From contig CAJXAS010000013.1 of the NCBI GenBank assembly GCA_913050305.1, forward strand, positions 1 to 19,455: a stretch of 19,455 nt of DNA, given 5' to 3'. Within the stretch, counting starts at the first letter, position 1. Each line of letters begins with the position of its first letter. A model generated the notes under the pieces. That model saw nothing but the letters and a program-made list of their open reading frames with translations. It did no database searches and was not told the origin of the DNA. Shown here piece by piece: positions 1-8,322 of this stretch. Source of the stretch: an uncultured Polaribacter sp. GTDB taxonomy: Bacteria > Bacteroidota > Bacteroidia > Flavobacteriales > Flavobacteriaceae. The translations under genes and the position numbers were made by a program.

Positions 1-158
1 TGCGTATTAACGCTGCAGCTCGTTTACATGGAATGTCTTACTCTCAGTTTATGGGGAAAGTGAAAGCTAATAGTATCGAACTAAACCGTAAGGTTTTAGC
101 TGATTTAGCTGTAAACAACCCAGACGCTTTTAAGGCAGTTGTAGAGAAAATTAAATAA
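1..158 (+). CDS. rplT: 50S ribosomal protein L20, 3' end only
   Basis: This is the last 51 residues of ribosomal protein L20, a 23S rRNA-binding protein needed for early assembly of the large subunit. The reading frame begins at base 3 and ends with TAA at 156-158. The residues seen (starting RINAAAR, then GMSYSQFM and IELNRKVLADLA) match the conserved C-terminal half of L20, which in full is about 114-118 residues, so somewhat over half is missing off the left edge. In other bacteria rplT follows infC and rpmI; those would lie outside the window. A strong terminator follows the stop codon directly, so this is the end of its operon. Confidence 0.95.
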   Translation, partial: RINAAARLHGMSYSQFMGKVKANSIELNRKVLADLAVNNPDAFKAVVEKIK

Positions 159-180
159 ATATAAATTACTTGCTTATAAT

Positions 181-214
181 AAAAACCCAAACGTCTTTTC
201 GTTTGGGTTTTTTT
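181..214 (+). terminator. Rho-independent terminator after rplT
   Basis: A perfect 13-bp stem (181-193 with 200-212, core ACCCAAACG/CGTTTGGGT) surrounds the 6-base loop TCTTTT, and the 3' arm runs into a T tract that ends at 214. It lies 22 bases after the rplT stop codon and separates the ribosomal operon from the next gene. Confidence 0.9.
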
Positions 215-256
215 ATTACTTTTATTATCTAAAATAACCCTACAAAATTTATAAGA

Positions 257-841
257 ATGAAATTACATCTATCACTATTTACTGCAATGCTATGTATATC
301 AATTTCTTTTGCACAAAAACCAAAGGATACCAGAGACATTTCTATAAAAGAAGGGTTTGATAAACTGTATAGAGTATCTACCAATTATAAAGGCTACAAA
401 GTAATTAACAAGGAAAATTTTTTAGATTTAAAACAGCAAGTTTTAGATTCTTTAAAAGCATCTCAAAATCTATTAGTAGAAAAAAACAACCTACTTACAG
501 CGTCAAACTTAGATACTAAAAAAAATGAGGATTTACTTATCCTAACTAAATTAACATTGGAGACTTCTCTAAAAAAAGAAAATTCTATCTCTTTATTTGG
601 AATACAATTAAGTAAGTTTATTTACAATCTTCTTTTATGGGCTTTAATTTCAATATTACTAGTTCTAGTAATTTATTTAAGTTTTAAGTTTCAAAAAAAC
701 AACTTTCTTACAAAAAAAGCAACTCAAAATTTAAAGAATGTTGAACATGAATATGAACAATACAGAAAAAAAGCTTTAGAAAGAGAACAAAAATTAAGAA
801 GAACCTTACAAGATGAAATAAATAAACAGCGAAATTCATAA
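257..841 (+). CDS. Membrane-anchored coiled-coil protein of unknown function
   Basis: A 194-residue protein whose function I cannot assign. Residues 1-19 look like a cleavable signal peptide ending in SFA-Q. Residues about 57-110 are rich in K, L, E, N and Q and look helical. One strong membrane segment spans about 121-144 (LLLWALISILLVLVIYL), followed by a highly charged helix, about 150-192, that is likely a coiled coil. The expected topology is a periplasmic N-terminal half and a cytoplasmic tail. From memory, similar flavobacterial proteins with an FDxLYxxSxNYKxYKV motif (here residues 34-49) are often labelled tRNA (guanine-N1)-methyltransferase in databases; nothing here resembles a TrmD fold or an SAM site, so I treat that name as a misannotation. 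It stands alone, after the rplT terminator and before glgA. Confidence 0.8.
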   Translation: MKLHLSLFTAMLCISISFAQKPKDTRDISIKEGFDKLYRVSTNYKGYKVINKENFLDLKQQVLDSLKASQNLLVEKNNLLTASNLDTKKNEDLLILTKLTLETSLKKENSISLFGIQLSKFIYNLLLWALISILLVLVIYLSFKFQKNNFLTKKATQNLKNVEHEYEQYRKKALEREQKLRRTLQDEINKQRNS

Positions 842-950
842 ACTAGACTTGTATATCTTGCCGTAAAATAACTATTATTTAATTATTTAATACTTCTATT
901 AAACTTACATTAATAATCACTAGCGATTCTTTTAGTCAAAAAAAAAATTG

Positions 951-958
951 TAATTTTA
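951..958 (+). promoter_or_regulatory. Candidate -7 box of the glgACB promoter
   Basis: TAATTTTA matches the Bacteroidota -7 consensus TAnnTTTG at all but the last base. It lies 25 bases before the TTG start of glgA, similar to the spacing before the GH31 gene. No clear -33 TTTG is seen; a TTTA at 931-934 is the nearest candidate. Confidence 0.35.
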
Positions 959-983
959 TAGACGAACCATCTAATTACAAAGA

Positions 984-2381
984 TTGAATATACTACATAT
1001 AAGTGCGGAATGTTTTCCGATAGCTAAGGTTGGTGGACTTGCAGATGTTGTTGGCGCCTTGCCTAAATATCAAAAAGATTTAGGTACTACCGCTAATGTG
1101 GTAATGCCGTTTTACCATAATAAATTTACGCAAAGTAATACCTTTGAAGAAGTTCATGCAAACTATATTGCTCTTGGGCATCAATACTATGATTTTAAAG
1201 TTCTTAAACTAACAAGTAACCCACTTGGGTTTGATCTTTTTTGTATTGATATTCCAGATTTATTATATAAAGAGTATGTTTACTCTAGTGATGATACAGA
1301 GCGCTTTTTAGCTTTTCAAATTGCTACTTTAGATTGGATTTTAACTTTTGAAAAAAAACCAAATATTATCCATACACATGATCATCACACAGGGCTAATT
1401 CCATTTATGATGTCTCAGAGTTTTAAATATAAATCTTTGAAAAATATTCCAACAGTTTTAACCATTCACAATGCACAATACCAGGGTTGGTTTTCTCATG
1501 AAAAAGTGAATTTAATTCCGCCTTTTAATATAGATAATGTTGGTTTATTAGATTGGGACGGAAATATAAATTCTTTAGCAACTGCTATAAAGTGTGCTTG
1601 GAAAGTTACAACCGTTTCTCCGTCTTACATGGAAGAGCTAAAAATAAAAGCAAACGGGTTAGAAGACCTATTAAATCATGAAAGCTCAAAATGCATTGGT
1701 ATCTTAAACGGCATCGATTGGAGTGTTTGGAATCCTAAAACAGATGAAAAACTTGTTAAAAATTATGATCAATCTAATGTAAAATCTGGTAAAAGTGGTA
1801 ATAAAAAGTGGTTGTGTAAAGCGTATAATTTAGATGTTAAAAAACCACTTTTTGTATTTATAGGAAGGCTAGTAGGTGAAAAAGGAGCAGATTTATTCCC
1901 TGAAATTTTTAAAGAAGCATTAGCCGAAAATAATATTTCTATTCTTTTACTGGGCTCTGGACACGAAAAAACTGAGAAAGCGCTGACTACAATACCTCAA
2001 GAAAATTTTAATACGTTTATAGGATATGATGAAAAACTGGCACATATTATGTACGCCGGTGCAGACTTCTTATTAATGCCTTCTCGCGTAGAACCTTGTG
2101 GTTTAAACCAGATGTATTCTTTGCGTTATGGTACCGTGCCAATTGTAAATGCTATTGGTGGTTTAAAAGACACCATTATAGACATCAGCAAAGAAAATGG
2201 TTTTGGAGTTGTTCATCACGGAGTTACAGTAGAAAAAGTAACCGCAGCAATTGCCAAAGCATCAATTTATTTCAACCAAAAGGAATTCAAAACAAATCTT
2301 AAAAACATAATGCAGATAGACCATTCTTGGGGTAATTCTGCAAAAGCATACGTAAACTTATATAAATCTCTAAAGAATTAA
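984..2381 (+). CDS. glgA: Glycogen synthase (ADP-glucose type, GT5), TTG start
   Basis: GlgA transfers glucose from ADP-glucose to the non-reducing end of alpha-1,4-glucan in the cytoplasm. The 465 residues match the family's usual size (about 477 in E. coli). The N-terminal ADP-glucose motif KVGGL is at residues 15-19, followed by DVVGALP; the C-terminal Rossmann half carries FIGRLVGEKG and the nucleotide-sugar motif PSRVEPCGL around E370, followed by RYGTVPIV and GGLKDT. The start is TTG at 984: an in-frame TAA lies at 972-974 and the next in-frame ATG would remove the KVGGL motif, so TTG is the only start giving a complete enzyme. There is no Shine-Dalgarno sequence. Only two bases separate its stop from glgC, so the genes are co-transcribed. 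Confidence 0.96.
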   Translation: MNILHISAECFPIAKVGGLADVVGALPKYQKDLGTTANVVMPFYHNKFTQSNTFEEVHANYIALGHQYYDFKVLKLTSNPLGFDLFCIDIPDLLYKEYVYSSDDTERFLAFQIATLDWILTFEKKPNIIHTHDHHTGLIPFMMSQSFKYKSLKNIPTVLTIHNAQYQGWFSHEKVNLIPPFNIDNVGLLDWDGNINSLATAIKCAWKVTTVSPSYMEELKIKANGLEDLLNHESSKCIGILNGIDWSVWNPKTDEKLVKNYDQSNVKSGKSGNKKWLCKAYNLDVKKPLFVFIGRLVGEKGADLFPEIFKEALAENNISILLLGSGHEKTEKALTTIPQENFNTFIGYDEKLAHIMYAGADFLLMPSRVEPCGLNQMYSLRYGTVPIVNAIGGLKDTIIDISKENGFGVVHHGVTVEKVTAAIAKASIYFNQKEFKTNLKNIMQIDHSWGNSAKAYVNLYKSLKN

Positions 2382-2383
2382 CT

Positions 2384-3646
2384 ATGATAAATGATCAAGT
2401 ACTAGGTATTATTTTAGGTGGAGGACAAGGTTCTAGACTTTACCCATTAACAAAAGACAGATCTAAACCAGCAGTTCCTATTGCAGGGAAATATAGATTG
2501 GTAGATATTCCTATTTCTAACTGTATTAATTCAGACATTAAAAGAATGTATGTATTAACACAATTTAATTCTGCTTCTTTAAATGCACATATAAAAAACA
2601 CCTATCATTTTAGTTTCTTTAGCGCTGCATTCGTAGATGTTTTAGCTGCAGAGCAAACAATGCAGAGCAATAAATGGTTTCAAGGAACCGCAGATGCAGT
2701 AAGACAAAGTATGCATCATTTTTTAGCAAATGATTTTGAATATGCTTTAATCTTGTCTGGAGATCAGCTGTACAATATGGATTTTAAGGATATGATTCAA
2801 AAACATAAGGAAAGTGGTGCTAAAATTTCTATAGCAACCTACCCTGTAAATGCTAAGGATGCAACATCATTTGGTCTTTTAAAAACTAATAATGATAACA
2901 CAATTACCTCGTTTATAGAAAAACCTGCTTCAGAATTATTGCCAGATTGGACTTCAGAAGTAAGTGCAGAAATGAAAAGTGAAGGTAGAAATTATCTTGC
3001 CTCAATGGGAATTTACATCTTTAACCGTGATTTATTGATTGAATTGATGGCGAACCCAGATACGATTGATTTCGGTAAAGAAATTATACCACAGGCCATT
3101 GGAGAGCATAAAACAATGAGTTACCCATATGAAGGCTACTGGACTGATATTGGGAATATAGATTCTTTCTTTGAGGCAAACTTAGGTTTAACAGATGATT
3201 TACCAAAATTTAATTTATATGATGAAAATAGAGTGTATACAAGAGCTCGTATTTTACCTACTTCAAAATTTACAAATACCATATTAAATAAAACAGTTAT
3301 TGCAGATGGTTGTATTATAAATGCGGAAAAAATTGAAAGATCCGTTATAGGTATTCGTTCAAGAATAGGTAAAGAAACTATTGTTACTAAAACTTATATG
3401 ATGGGTAATGATGATTATGAATCCTTAGATGAAATAAAAAATAAAAGTATAGATATTCAGCTTGGTATTGGAGATCGATGTTTTATTAATAATTGTATTA
3501 TTGATAAAAACTGTAGAATTGGAGACGATTCTAGAATTAATGGAGGTTTACATTTAAAAGATATTGAAACAGACACTTACCTAGTAAAGGACGGTATTGT
3601 TGTTATCAAAAAAGGAGCAGTAATTCCTAAAGGAACTGTAATTTAA
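2384..3646 (+). CDS. glgC: Glucose-1-phosphate adenylyltransferase (ADP-glucose pyrophosphorylase)
   Basis: GlgC makes ADP-glucose and pyrophosphate from ATP and glucose-1-phosphate, the committed step of bacterial glycogen synthesis. The 420 residues are standard length. The N-terminal nucleotidyltransferase domain has GGGQGSRLYPLT at 12-23, KPAVPIAGKYRLVD at 28-41, WFQGTADAVRQ at 98-108, SGDQLYNMD at 125-133 and FIEKP at 177-181, the last lining the sugar-phosphate site. From about residue 290 the sequence turns into the left-handed beta-helix repeats typical of GlgC. The ATG lies two bases after the glgA stop, so translational coupling is likely. In other bacteria this is the enzyme under allosteric control; which effectors act here cannot be read from sequence. 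Confidence 0.97.
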   Translation: MINDQVLGIILGGGQGSRLYPLTKDRSKPAVPIAGKYRLVDIPISNCINSDIKRMYVLTQFNSASLNAHIKNTYHFSFFSAAFVDVLAAEQTMQSNKWFQGTADAVRQSMHHFLANDFEYALILSGDQLYNMDFKDMIQKHKESGAKISIATYPVNAKDATSFGLLKTNNDNTITSFIEKPASELLPDWTSEVSAEMKSEGRNYLASMGIYIFNRDLLIELMANPDTIDFGKEIIPQAIGEHKTMSYPYEGYWTDIGNIDSFFEANLGLTDDLPKFNLYDENRVYTRARILPTSKFTNTILNKTVIADGCIINAEKIERSVIGIRSRIGKETIVTKTYMMGNDDYESLDEIKNKSIDIQLGIGDRCFINNCIIDKNCRIGDDSRINGGLHLKDIETDTYLVKDGIVVIKKGAVIPKGTVI

Positions 3647-3670
3647 AAATATTTAAATTAAAACCATTAA

Positions 3671-5572
3671 ATGTCTAAAGTTATAGCGCATAGTTTATTC
3701 TCAGATTTTGATATTAGCCTTTTTAAAGGTGGTAAACATTATAAATTATATGAAAAATTCGGCTCTCATATCATCACAAAAGATGGTATAGAAGGTACTT
3801 ATTTTGCAGTTTGGGCGCCTAATGCCAAAGAAGTTTCTGTAATTGGAGATTTTAATTATTGGAATGACAAAGAACACCAACTTAATGTAAGATGGGATTC
3901 TAGCGGTATTTGGGAAGGTTTTATTCCGTATGCAGGAAAAGGAAATACCTACAAATACAAAATAAAAAGTACAGATACGGTTACAGAAAAAGCAGATCCT
4001 TATGCACGTAGATGCGAACATCCGCCAAAAACGGCTTCTATAGTTTGGGAGGATAACTATTCTTGGAAGGATAAAAAATGGATGAAAGCTCGTAAAAAGC
4101 ACAATGCTTTAAATGCTCCATATTCCGTTTATGAAGTTCATTTAGGTTCTTGGAAACAAAAAGTAGCAGAAAACAGGTTTATGAGTTACACCGAATTAGC
4201 TGATGAACTTGTAGATTATGTTGCAGAAATGAATTTTACACATGTAGAATTAATGCCAATAATGGAGTTTCCGTATGACCCAAGTTGGGGGTATCAATTA
4301 ACAGGTTACTTCGCTCCTACTTCTAGATTTGGCTACCCAGATGAATTTAAGTTTTTAGTAGATAAGTTTCACGAAAAAGGAATTGGCGTGCTATTAGATT
4401 GGGTACCTTCTCACTTCCCTTCAGATGCACACGGCTTGGGTAATTTTGATGGATCTAGCTTATATGAGCATCCAGACCCTAAAAAAGGATATCATCAAGA
4501 CTGGAAAAGTCTTATTTTTAATTATGGTAGAAATGAGGTTAAATCGTTTTTAATAAGTAATGCTATCTTTTGGTTAGAACAATACCATGCCGATGGTTTA
4601 AGAGTAGACGCTGTTGCCTCTATGTTATTTTTAGATTATTCTAGAAAAGATGGTGAATGGGAACCAAATGAGTTTGGTGGTAGAGAAAATTTAGATGCTA
4701 TTGCTTTTTTAAAAGAAATGAATATTGCTGTCTATGAAAATTTCCCAGATGTACAGACCATAGCAGAAGAATCTACTTCTTTTCCGAAAGTATCTAGCCC
4801 TGTGTTTTCTGACGGATTAGGATTTGGAATGAAATGGATGATGGGTTGGATGCATGACTCTTTAGATTACTTTGCAAAAGATACTGTCTATAGAAAACAC
4901 CACCAAAATGATTTAACATTTAGTTTAAACTATGCCTTTACAGAAAATTTTATGCTACCGTTGTCTCATGATGAAGTAGTGTATGGTAAAAAATCTATTT
5001 TAAGTAAAATGCCAGGGGATGAATGGCAAAAATTTGCAAATTTACGTTTGTTATATAGTTTTATGTATACACATCCTGGAGCAAAATTATTGTTTCAAGG
5101 GTCAGAATTTGGACAGAGCTCTGAATGGAATTTTCAACAAAGTTTAGACTGGCATCTATTAGAGCATAATATGCATAAAGGCGCACAAGATGTAGTAAAA
5201 GATTTAAACAAATTTTATAAAGAGGAAACTGCATTGCACGAAAAACAATTCTCCCCTGAAGGTTTTGAATGGATAGACCATGGTGATCATGAGAATTCTA
5301 TTATTAGCTATATAAGAAAAGGAGACCAAGAAAAAGAGAATCTAGTTGTTGTCTTAAACTTGACGCAAACACCTCAAAAGAATTATAGAATTGGTTTGCC
5401 TAAAAAAGGAACTCTAAAAGAAATTTTTAATAGTGATGCTTTAAAATATAATGGTACCGGAAATTTTACAAATACAAAACTTACTTCTGATAGAAAGACA
5501 TGGAACAACAGAGAGAATTCAATAGTATTAGAACTACCGCCATTAGGTATGGTTGCGTTTAAATATAAATAA
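3671..5572 (+). CDS. glgB: 1,4-alpha-glucan branching enzyme (GH13)
   Basis: GlgB cuts an alpha-1,4 glucan and re-attaches the piece through an alpha-1,6 bond, creating glycogen branches. The 633 residues begin with a CBM48-like module (about 35-120; YFAVWAPNAKEVSVIGDFNYW), then the GH13 barrel: region I DWVPSHF (243-249), nucleophile D313 in DGLRVDAV, acid/base E366 in IAEEST, and D434 in LSHDEV. A C-terminal beta domain ends at PPLGMVAFKY. It lacks the extra N-terminal module of the 728-residue E. coli enzyme, as many branching enzymes do. It starts 24 bases after glgC and closes the operon; a terminator-like hairpin follows. No glgP or glgX is seen beside it, so phosphorolytic breakdown must be encoded elsewhere. 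Confidence 0.97.
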   Translation: MSKVIAHSLFSDFDISLFKGGKHYKLYEKFGSHIITKDGIEGTYFAVWAPNAKEVSVIGDFNYWNDKEHQLNVRWDSSGIWEGFIPYAGKGNTYKYKIKSTDTVTEKADPYARRCEHPPKTASIVWEDNYSWKDKKWMKARKKHNALNAPYSVYEVHLGSWKQKVAENRFMSYTELADELVDYVAEMNFTHVELMPIMEFPYDPSWGYQLTGYFAPTSRFGYPDEFKFLVDKFHEKGIGVLLDWVPSHFPSDAHGLGNFDGSSLYEHPDPKKGYHQDWKSLIFNYGRNEVKSFLISNAIFWLEQYHADGLRVDAVASMLFLDYSRKDGEWEPNEFGGRENLDAIAFLKEMNIAVYENFPDVQTIAEESTSFPKVSSPVFSDGLGFGMKWMMGWMHDSLDYFAKDTVYRKHHQNDLTFSLNYAFTENFMLPLSHDEVVYGKKSILSKMPGDEWQKFANLRLLYSFMYTHPGAKLLFQGSEFGQSSEWNFQQSLDWHLLEHNMHKGAQDVVKDLNKFYKEETALHEKQFSPEGFEWIDHGDHENSIISYIRKGDQEKENLVVVLNLTQTPQKNYRIGLPKKGTLKEIFNSDALKYNGTGNFTNTKLTSDRKTWNNRENSIVLELPPLGMVAFKYK

Positions 5573-5581
5573 CTTTAAGAC

Positions 5582-5636
5582 AGTTCTCTTTTTTTATTAG
5601 ACTATTATTTTGATAAAAAAAGAGAACTTATTTTTT
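5582..5636 (+). terminator. Terminator after glgB
   Basis: A perfect 16-bp inverted repeat (5582-5597 AGTTCTCTTTTTTTAT with 5613-5628) surrounds a 15-base loop and is followed by TATTTTTT. It begins 10 bases after the glgB stop. The stem is mostly A-T, so it may be leaky, but the position and T tract fit the end of the glg operon. Confidence 0.75.
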
Positions 5637-5706
5637 GGACTTCATAATAAAAGAGACCAATTTCAAGACTTTAAAAAATCTCCTAATCCTTTTGTATAAA
5701 AAATCA

Positions 5707-5763
5707 TATTCGTCTATCAATTAATTAAATAAGTACTGTTTTTAGTTTTAAAATAGACGAATA
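5707..5763. repeat. 11-bp inverted repeat upstream of the GH31 gene, possible operator
   Basis: TATTCGTCTAT at 5707-5717 and its exact reverse complement ATAGACGAATA at 5753-5763 are 35 bases apart. The 35-base spacer is A-T rich and no T tract follows, so a terminator is unlikely. Directly after it lies TACGTTATCGTA (5762-5773), itself symmetric at 10 of 12 bases with CG steps like those in LacI-family operators. The word ATAGACGAA also occurs in the glgA leader at 958-966. I infer a binding site for a regulator of storage-glucan genes; no regulator gene is in the window. Confidence 0.4.
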
Positions 5764-5813
5764 CGTTATCGTAAAAAAAGAATTTTAAACAATTTTATTG
5801 TATCAATTTTTGC

Positions 5814-5821
5814 GATTTTTG
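5814..5821 (+). promoter_or_regulatory. Candidate -7 box for the GH31 gene
   Basis: GATTTTTG, followed by CA, matches TAnnTTTG at 7 of 8 bases and lies 25 bases before the start codon. The -33 element is unclear. Confidence 0.35.
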
Positions 5822-5846
5822 CACATGATAATAAACAACCAAAAAA

Positions 5847-8252
5847 ATGATTGTTAACACAGAACTAGAACAAAAAGGGAATTTATTTCCTTCAAAAATA
5901 ATACATTATAAGAAAGATGTAGATACTTTACATTTTTCTACAAAAAATGGGGTTGCTCTTCAAGTAACCGTAGTTAGAGATAGTGTTATCCGTTTTAGAT
6001 ATAGTACTACTGGTAAATTTGAAAATGATTTTTCTTACGGAGTTACCATACATGCAAGCAGAGGGTATAGCTTTTTAGATGTAACAGAAGACGAAACACA
6101 TTATAGTATAACAACCTCTAAGTTAATTTGTAAAGTAGAAAAACAAAGTTTGCAGGTAAGTTTATTTGATGCTATTGACAATAAATTAATTAATGAAGAC
6201 GAAATTGGTTTTCACTGGGAAGAATGTTACCAACATGGTGGTGATATTGTAAAAATGAGTAAAACTTGCCAAAAATCAGAGAGTTTTTATGGTCTTGGAG
6301 ACAAGCCTGTAGATGTAAACTTGAAAGGGAAACGTTTCGAAAACTGGGCAACAGATTCTTATGCTTTTGGTAAAAATACAGATCCTATCTATAAGGCAAT
6401 TCCTTTTTATACTGCAATACAAGACAATAAAGCTTACGGTATTTTCTTTGACAATACTTTTAAAACTTCTTTTGATTTTGCTCAAGAAAGAAGAAATGTA
6501 ACTAGTTTTTGGGCACAGGGTGGAGAAATGAATTATTACTTCATTTATGGACCACAAATGGAAGATGTTGTTAAAAACTACACAGATTTAACAGGTAAAC
6601 CACACGCTTTACCTCCGCTGTGGGCTTTAGGTTTTCATCAGTGTAAATGGTCTTATTATCCCGAAGCTAACGTTAAAGAAGTTACCAACACGTTTAGAGA
6701 CCTGAAAATTCCTTGTGATGCTATTTATTTAGACATCGATTATATGGATGGATTCCGTTGTTTTACATGGGATAAAAATCATTTTCCAGACCCTAAACGT
6801 ATGGTTAAAGAACTAGAAGATGATGGCTTTAAGACTGTTGTTATTATAGATCCAGGAATTAAAATAGATCTAGAATATGATGTTTTTAAAGAAGCTTTAG
6901 ATAAGGATTATTTCTGTAAACGCGCAGATGGCCCTTATATGAAAGGTAAAGTTTGGCCGGGAGAATGTTATTTTCCTGACTATACGAAACCGGAAGTTAG
7001 AGAATGGTGGTCTGGCTTGTTTAAAGAATTAATTGAAGATATTGGAGTAAAAGGTGTTTGGAATGACATGAACGAACCTGCCGTAATGGACGTTCCTAAT
7101 AAATCTTTTCCAGATGATGTGCGTCATGATTATGATGGAAATCCTTGTTCACATAGAAAAGCACATAATATTTACGGAACACAAATGGCACGCGCCACCT
7201 ACCACGGTTTAAAGAAATATGCATATCCGAAAAGGCCTTTTGTAATTACAAGATCTGCTTATTCTGGTGCACAACGTTATACCTCTACTTGGATGGGAGA
7301 TAACATAGCATCTTGGGAGCATTTAGCAATAGCAAACAACCAAGCACAAAGAATGGCAATGTCTGGTTTCTCTTTTGCAGGTTCTGATATTGGTGGTTTT
7401 GCAGAACAGCCACAAGGAGAATTATTTGCTCGTTGGATTCAATTAGGTGTATTTCATGCCTTTTGTAGGGTACATTCATCTGGAGATCATGGAGCGCAAG
7501 AACCTTGGGTTTTTGGTGAAGAAATTACAGATATTGTAAGAAAATTCGTAGAATTACGATACCAACTTTTACCATACTTATATACTTCTTTTTGGAAGTA
7601 TATAAATGACGGTACTCCAATATTAAAATCTTTAGTTTTATACGATCAAGAAGATATAGCTACACATTATAGAAGTGATGAGTTTATATATGGAGAACAA
7701 ATTTTAGTTTGTCCAATACAAGAACCAAATGCTAAAGGAAGACGAATGTACATTCCTCGCGGTAAATGGTATAATTTCTGGACAGATGAGCTTGTTGAAG
7801 GAGGTAAAGAAATGTGGGTAGATGCAGATTTAGATAGCATGCCAATGTTTATTAAAGAAGGTGCCGTAATACCTAAATACCCTGTTCAGCAATATGTTGG
7901 TGAAAAGAAATTTGATAAAATTACTTTAGATGTTTATTATAAAAAAGGGAAAGAATCCTCTAAATTATATGATGATGCACATGACGGATATGATTACAAA
8001 AAAGGGAGATTTAGTTTAAGAACTTTTAAAGTAACGGGAAAGAAAAAAGAATTAATTATACAACAACACAAACGTGGGGAGTTTAGTGCAGACTACAATA
8101 AATTTAATATGGTATTCCATAATTTACCATTTGCAATTACATCTATTCAAATAGACAATGTAGAAATTAAATTAGAGAATGTAAATACTGCTAAAACACA
8201 AGCTATAACCATAGATAAAGAATTTACAGAATTACATTTATTTGGAAAATAA
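5847..8252 (+). CDS. Cytoplasmic alpha-glucosidase, glycoside hydrolase family 31
   Basis: An 801-residue GH31 enzyme expected to release glucose from the non-reducing ends of maltodextrins or glycogen. The N-terminal beta domain (to about 250) leads into the barrel with FHQCKWSY (263-270), the substrate-binding run YLDIDYMDG (294-302), catalytic nucleophile D407 in GVWNDMNEP, and acid/base D485 in TWMGDNIASW; distal beta domains fill the rest. No signal peptide or lipobox is visible, so it should act in the cytoplasm, unlike the secreted GH31 enzymes of polysaccharide utilisation loci. It follows the glg operon after 274 bases that hold a terminator and a possible operator, so it is probably a separate unit with related control. 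Alpha-1,4-glucan as substrate is inferred from context; other alpha-glucosides are possible. Confidence 0.93.
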   Translation: MIVNTELEQKGNLFPSKIIHYKKDVDTLHFSTKNGVALQVTVVRDSVIRFRYSTTGKFENDFSYGVTIHASRGYSFLDVTEDETHYSITTSKLICKVEKQSLQVSLFDAIDNKLINEDEIGFHWEECYQHGGDIVKMSKTCQKSESFYGLGDKPVDVNLKGKRFENWATDSYAFGKNTDPIYKAIPFYTAIQDNKAYGIFFDNTFKTSFDFAQERRNVTSFWAQGGEMNYYFIYGPQMEDVVKNYTDLTGKPHALPPLWALGFHQCKWSYYPEANVKEVTNTFRDLKIPCDAIYLDIDYMDGFRCFTWDKNHFPDPKRMVKELEDDGFKTVVIIDPGIKIDLEYDVFKEALDKDYFCKRADGPYMKGKVWPGECYFPDYTKPEVREWWSGLFKELIEDIGVKGVWNDMNEPAVMDVPNKSFPDDVRHDYDGNPCSHRKAHNIYGTQMARATYHGLKKYAYPKRPFVITRSAYSGAQRYTSTWMGDNIASWEHLAIANNQAQRMAMSGFSFAGSDIGGFAEQPQGELFARWIQLGVFHAFCRVHSSGDHGAQEPWVFGEEITDIVRKFVELRYQLLPYLYTSFWKYINDGTPILKSLVLYDQEDIATHYRSDEFIYGEQILVCPIQEPNAKGRRMYIPRGKWYNFWTDELVEGGKEMWVDADLDSMPMFIKEGAVIPKYPVQQYVGEKKFDKITLDVYYKKGKESSKLYDDAHDGYDYKKGRFSLRTFKVTGKKKELIIQQHKRGEFSADYNKFNMVFHNLPFAITSIQIDNVEIKLENVNTAKTQAITIDKEFTELHLFGK

Positions 8253-8270
8253 AAAAATTATTTAAACAAT

Positions 8271-8302
8271 AAAAAGCCTTAGAATAAATTCTAAGGCTTT
8301 TT
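8271..8302. terminator. Two-way terminator between the GH31 gene and prfA
   Basis: AAAAAGCCTTAGAAT (8271-8285) is perfectly repeated in reverse at 8288-8302, separated by AA (in practice a loop of four or more). A run of A on the left and T on the right gives a U tract on either transcript. It lies between two convergent genes, 18 bases after one stop and 20 after the other. Confidence 0.9.
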
Positions 8303-8322
8303 ATATTTATAGCGAAAATGGT

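Noticed and set aside
257..841. tRNA (guanine-N1)-methyltransferase TrmD
   Set aside because: A signal peptide, one membrane segment and coiled coils are visible, but no SPOUT fold or SAM-binding motif.
842..950. A small gene or RNA between the coiled-coil protein gene and glgA
   Set aside because: There is no usable start codon on either strand with more than a couple of codons, and no stable stem.
5825..5857. An 11-codon upstream frame (ATG at 5825) overlapping the start of the GH31 gene
   Set aside because: The likely -7 box at 5814-5821 places the transcript start at or after this ATG, so it is probably not on the mRNA.
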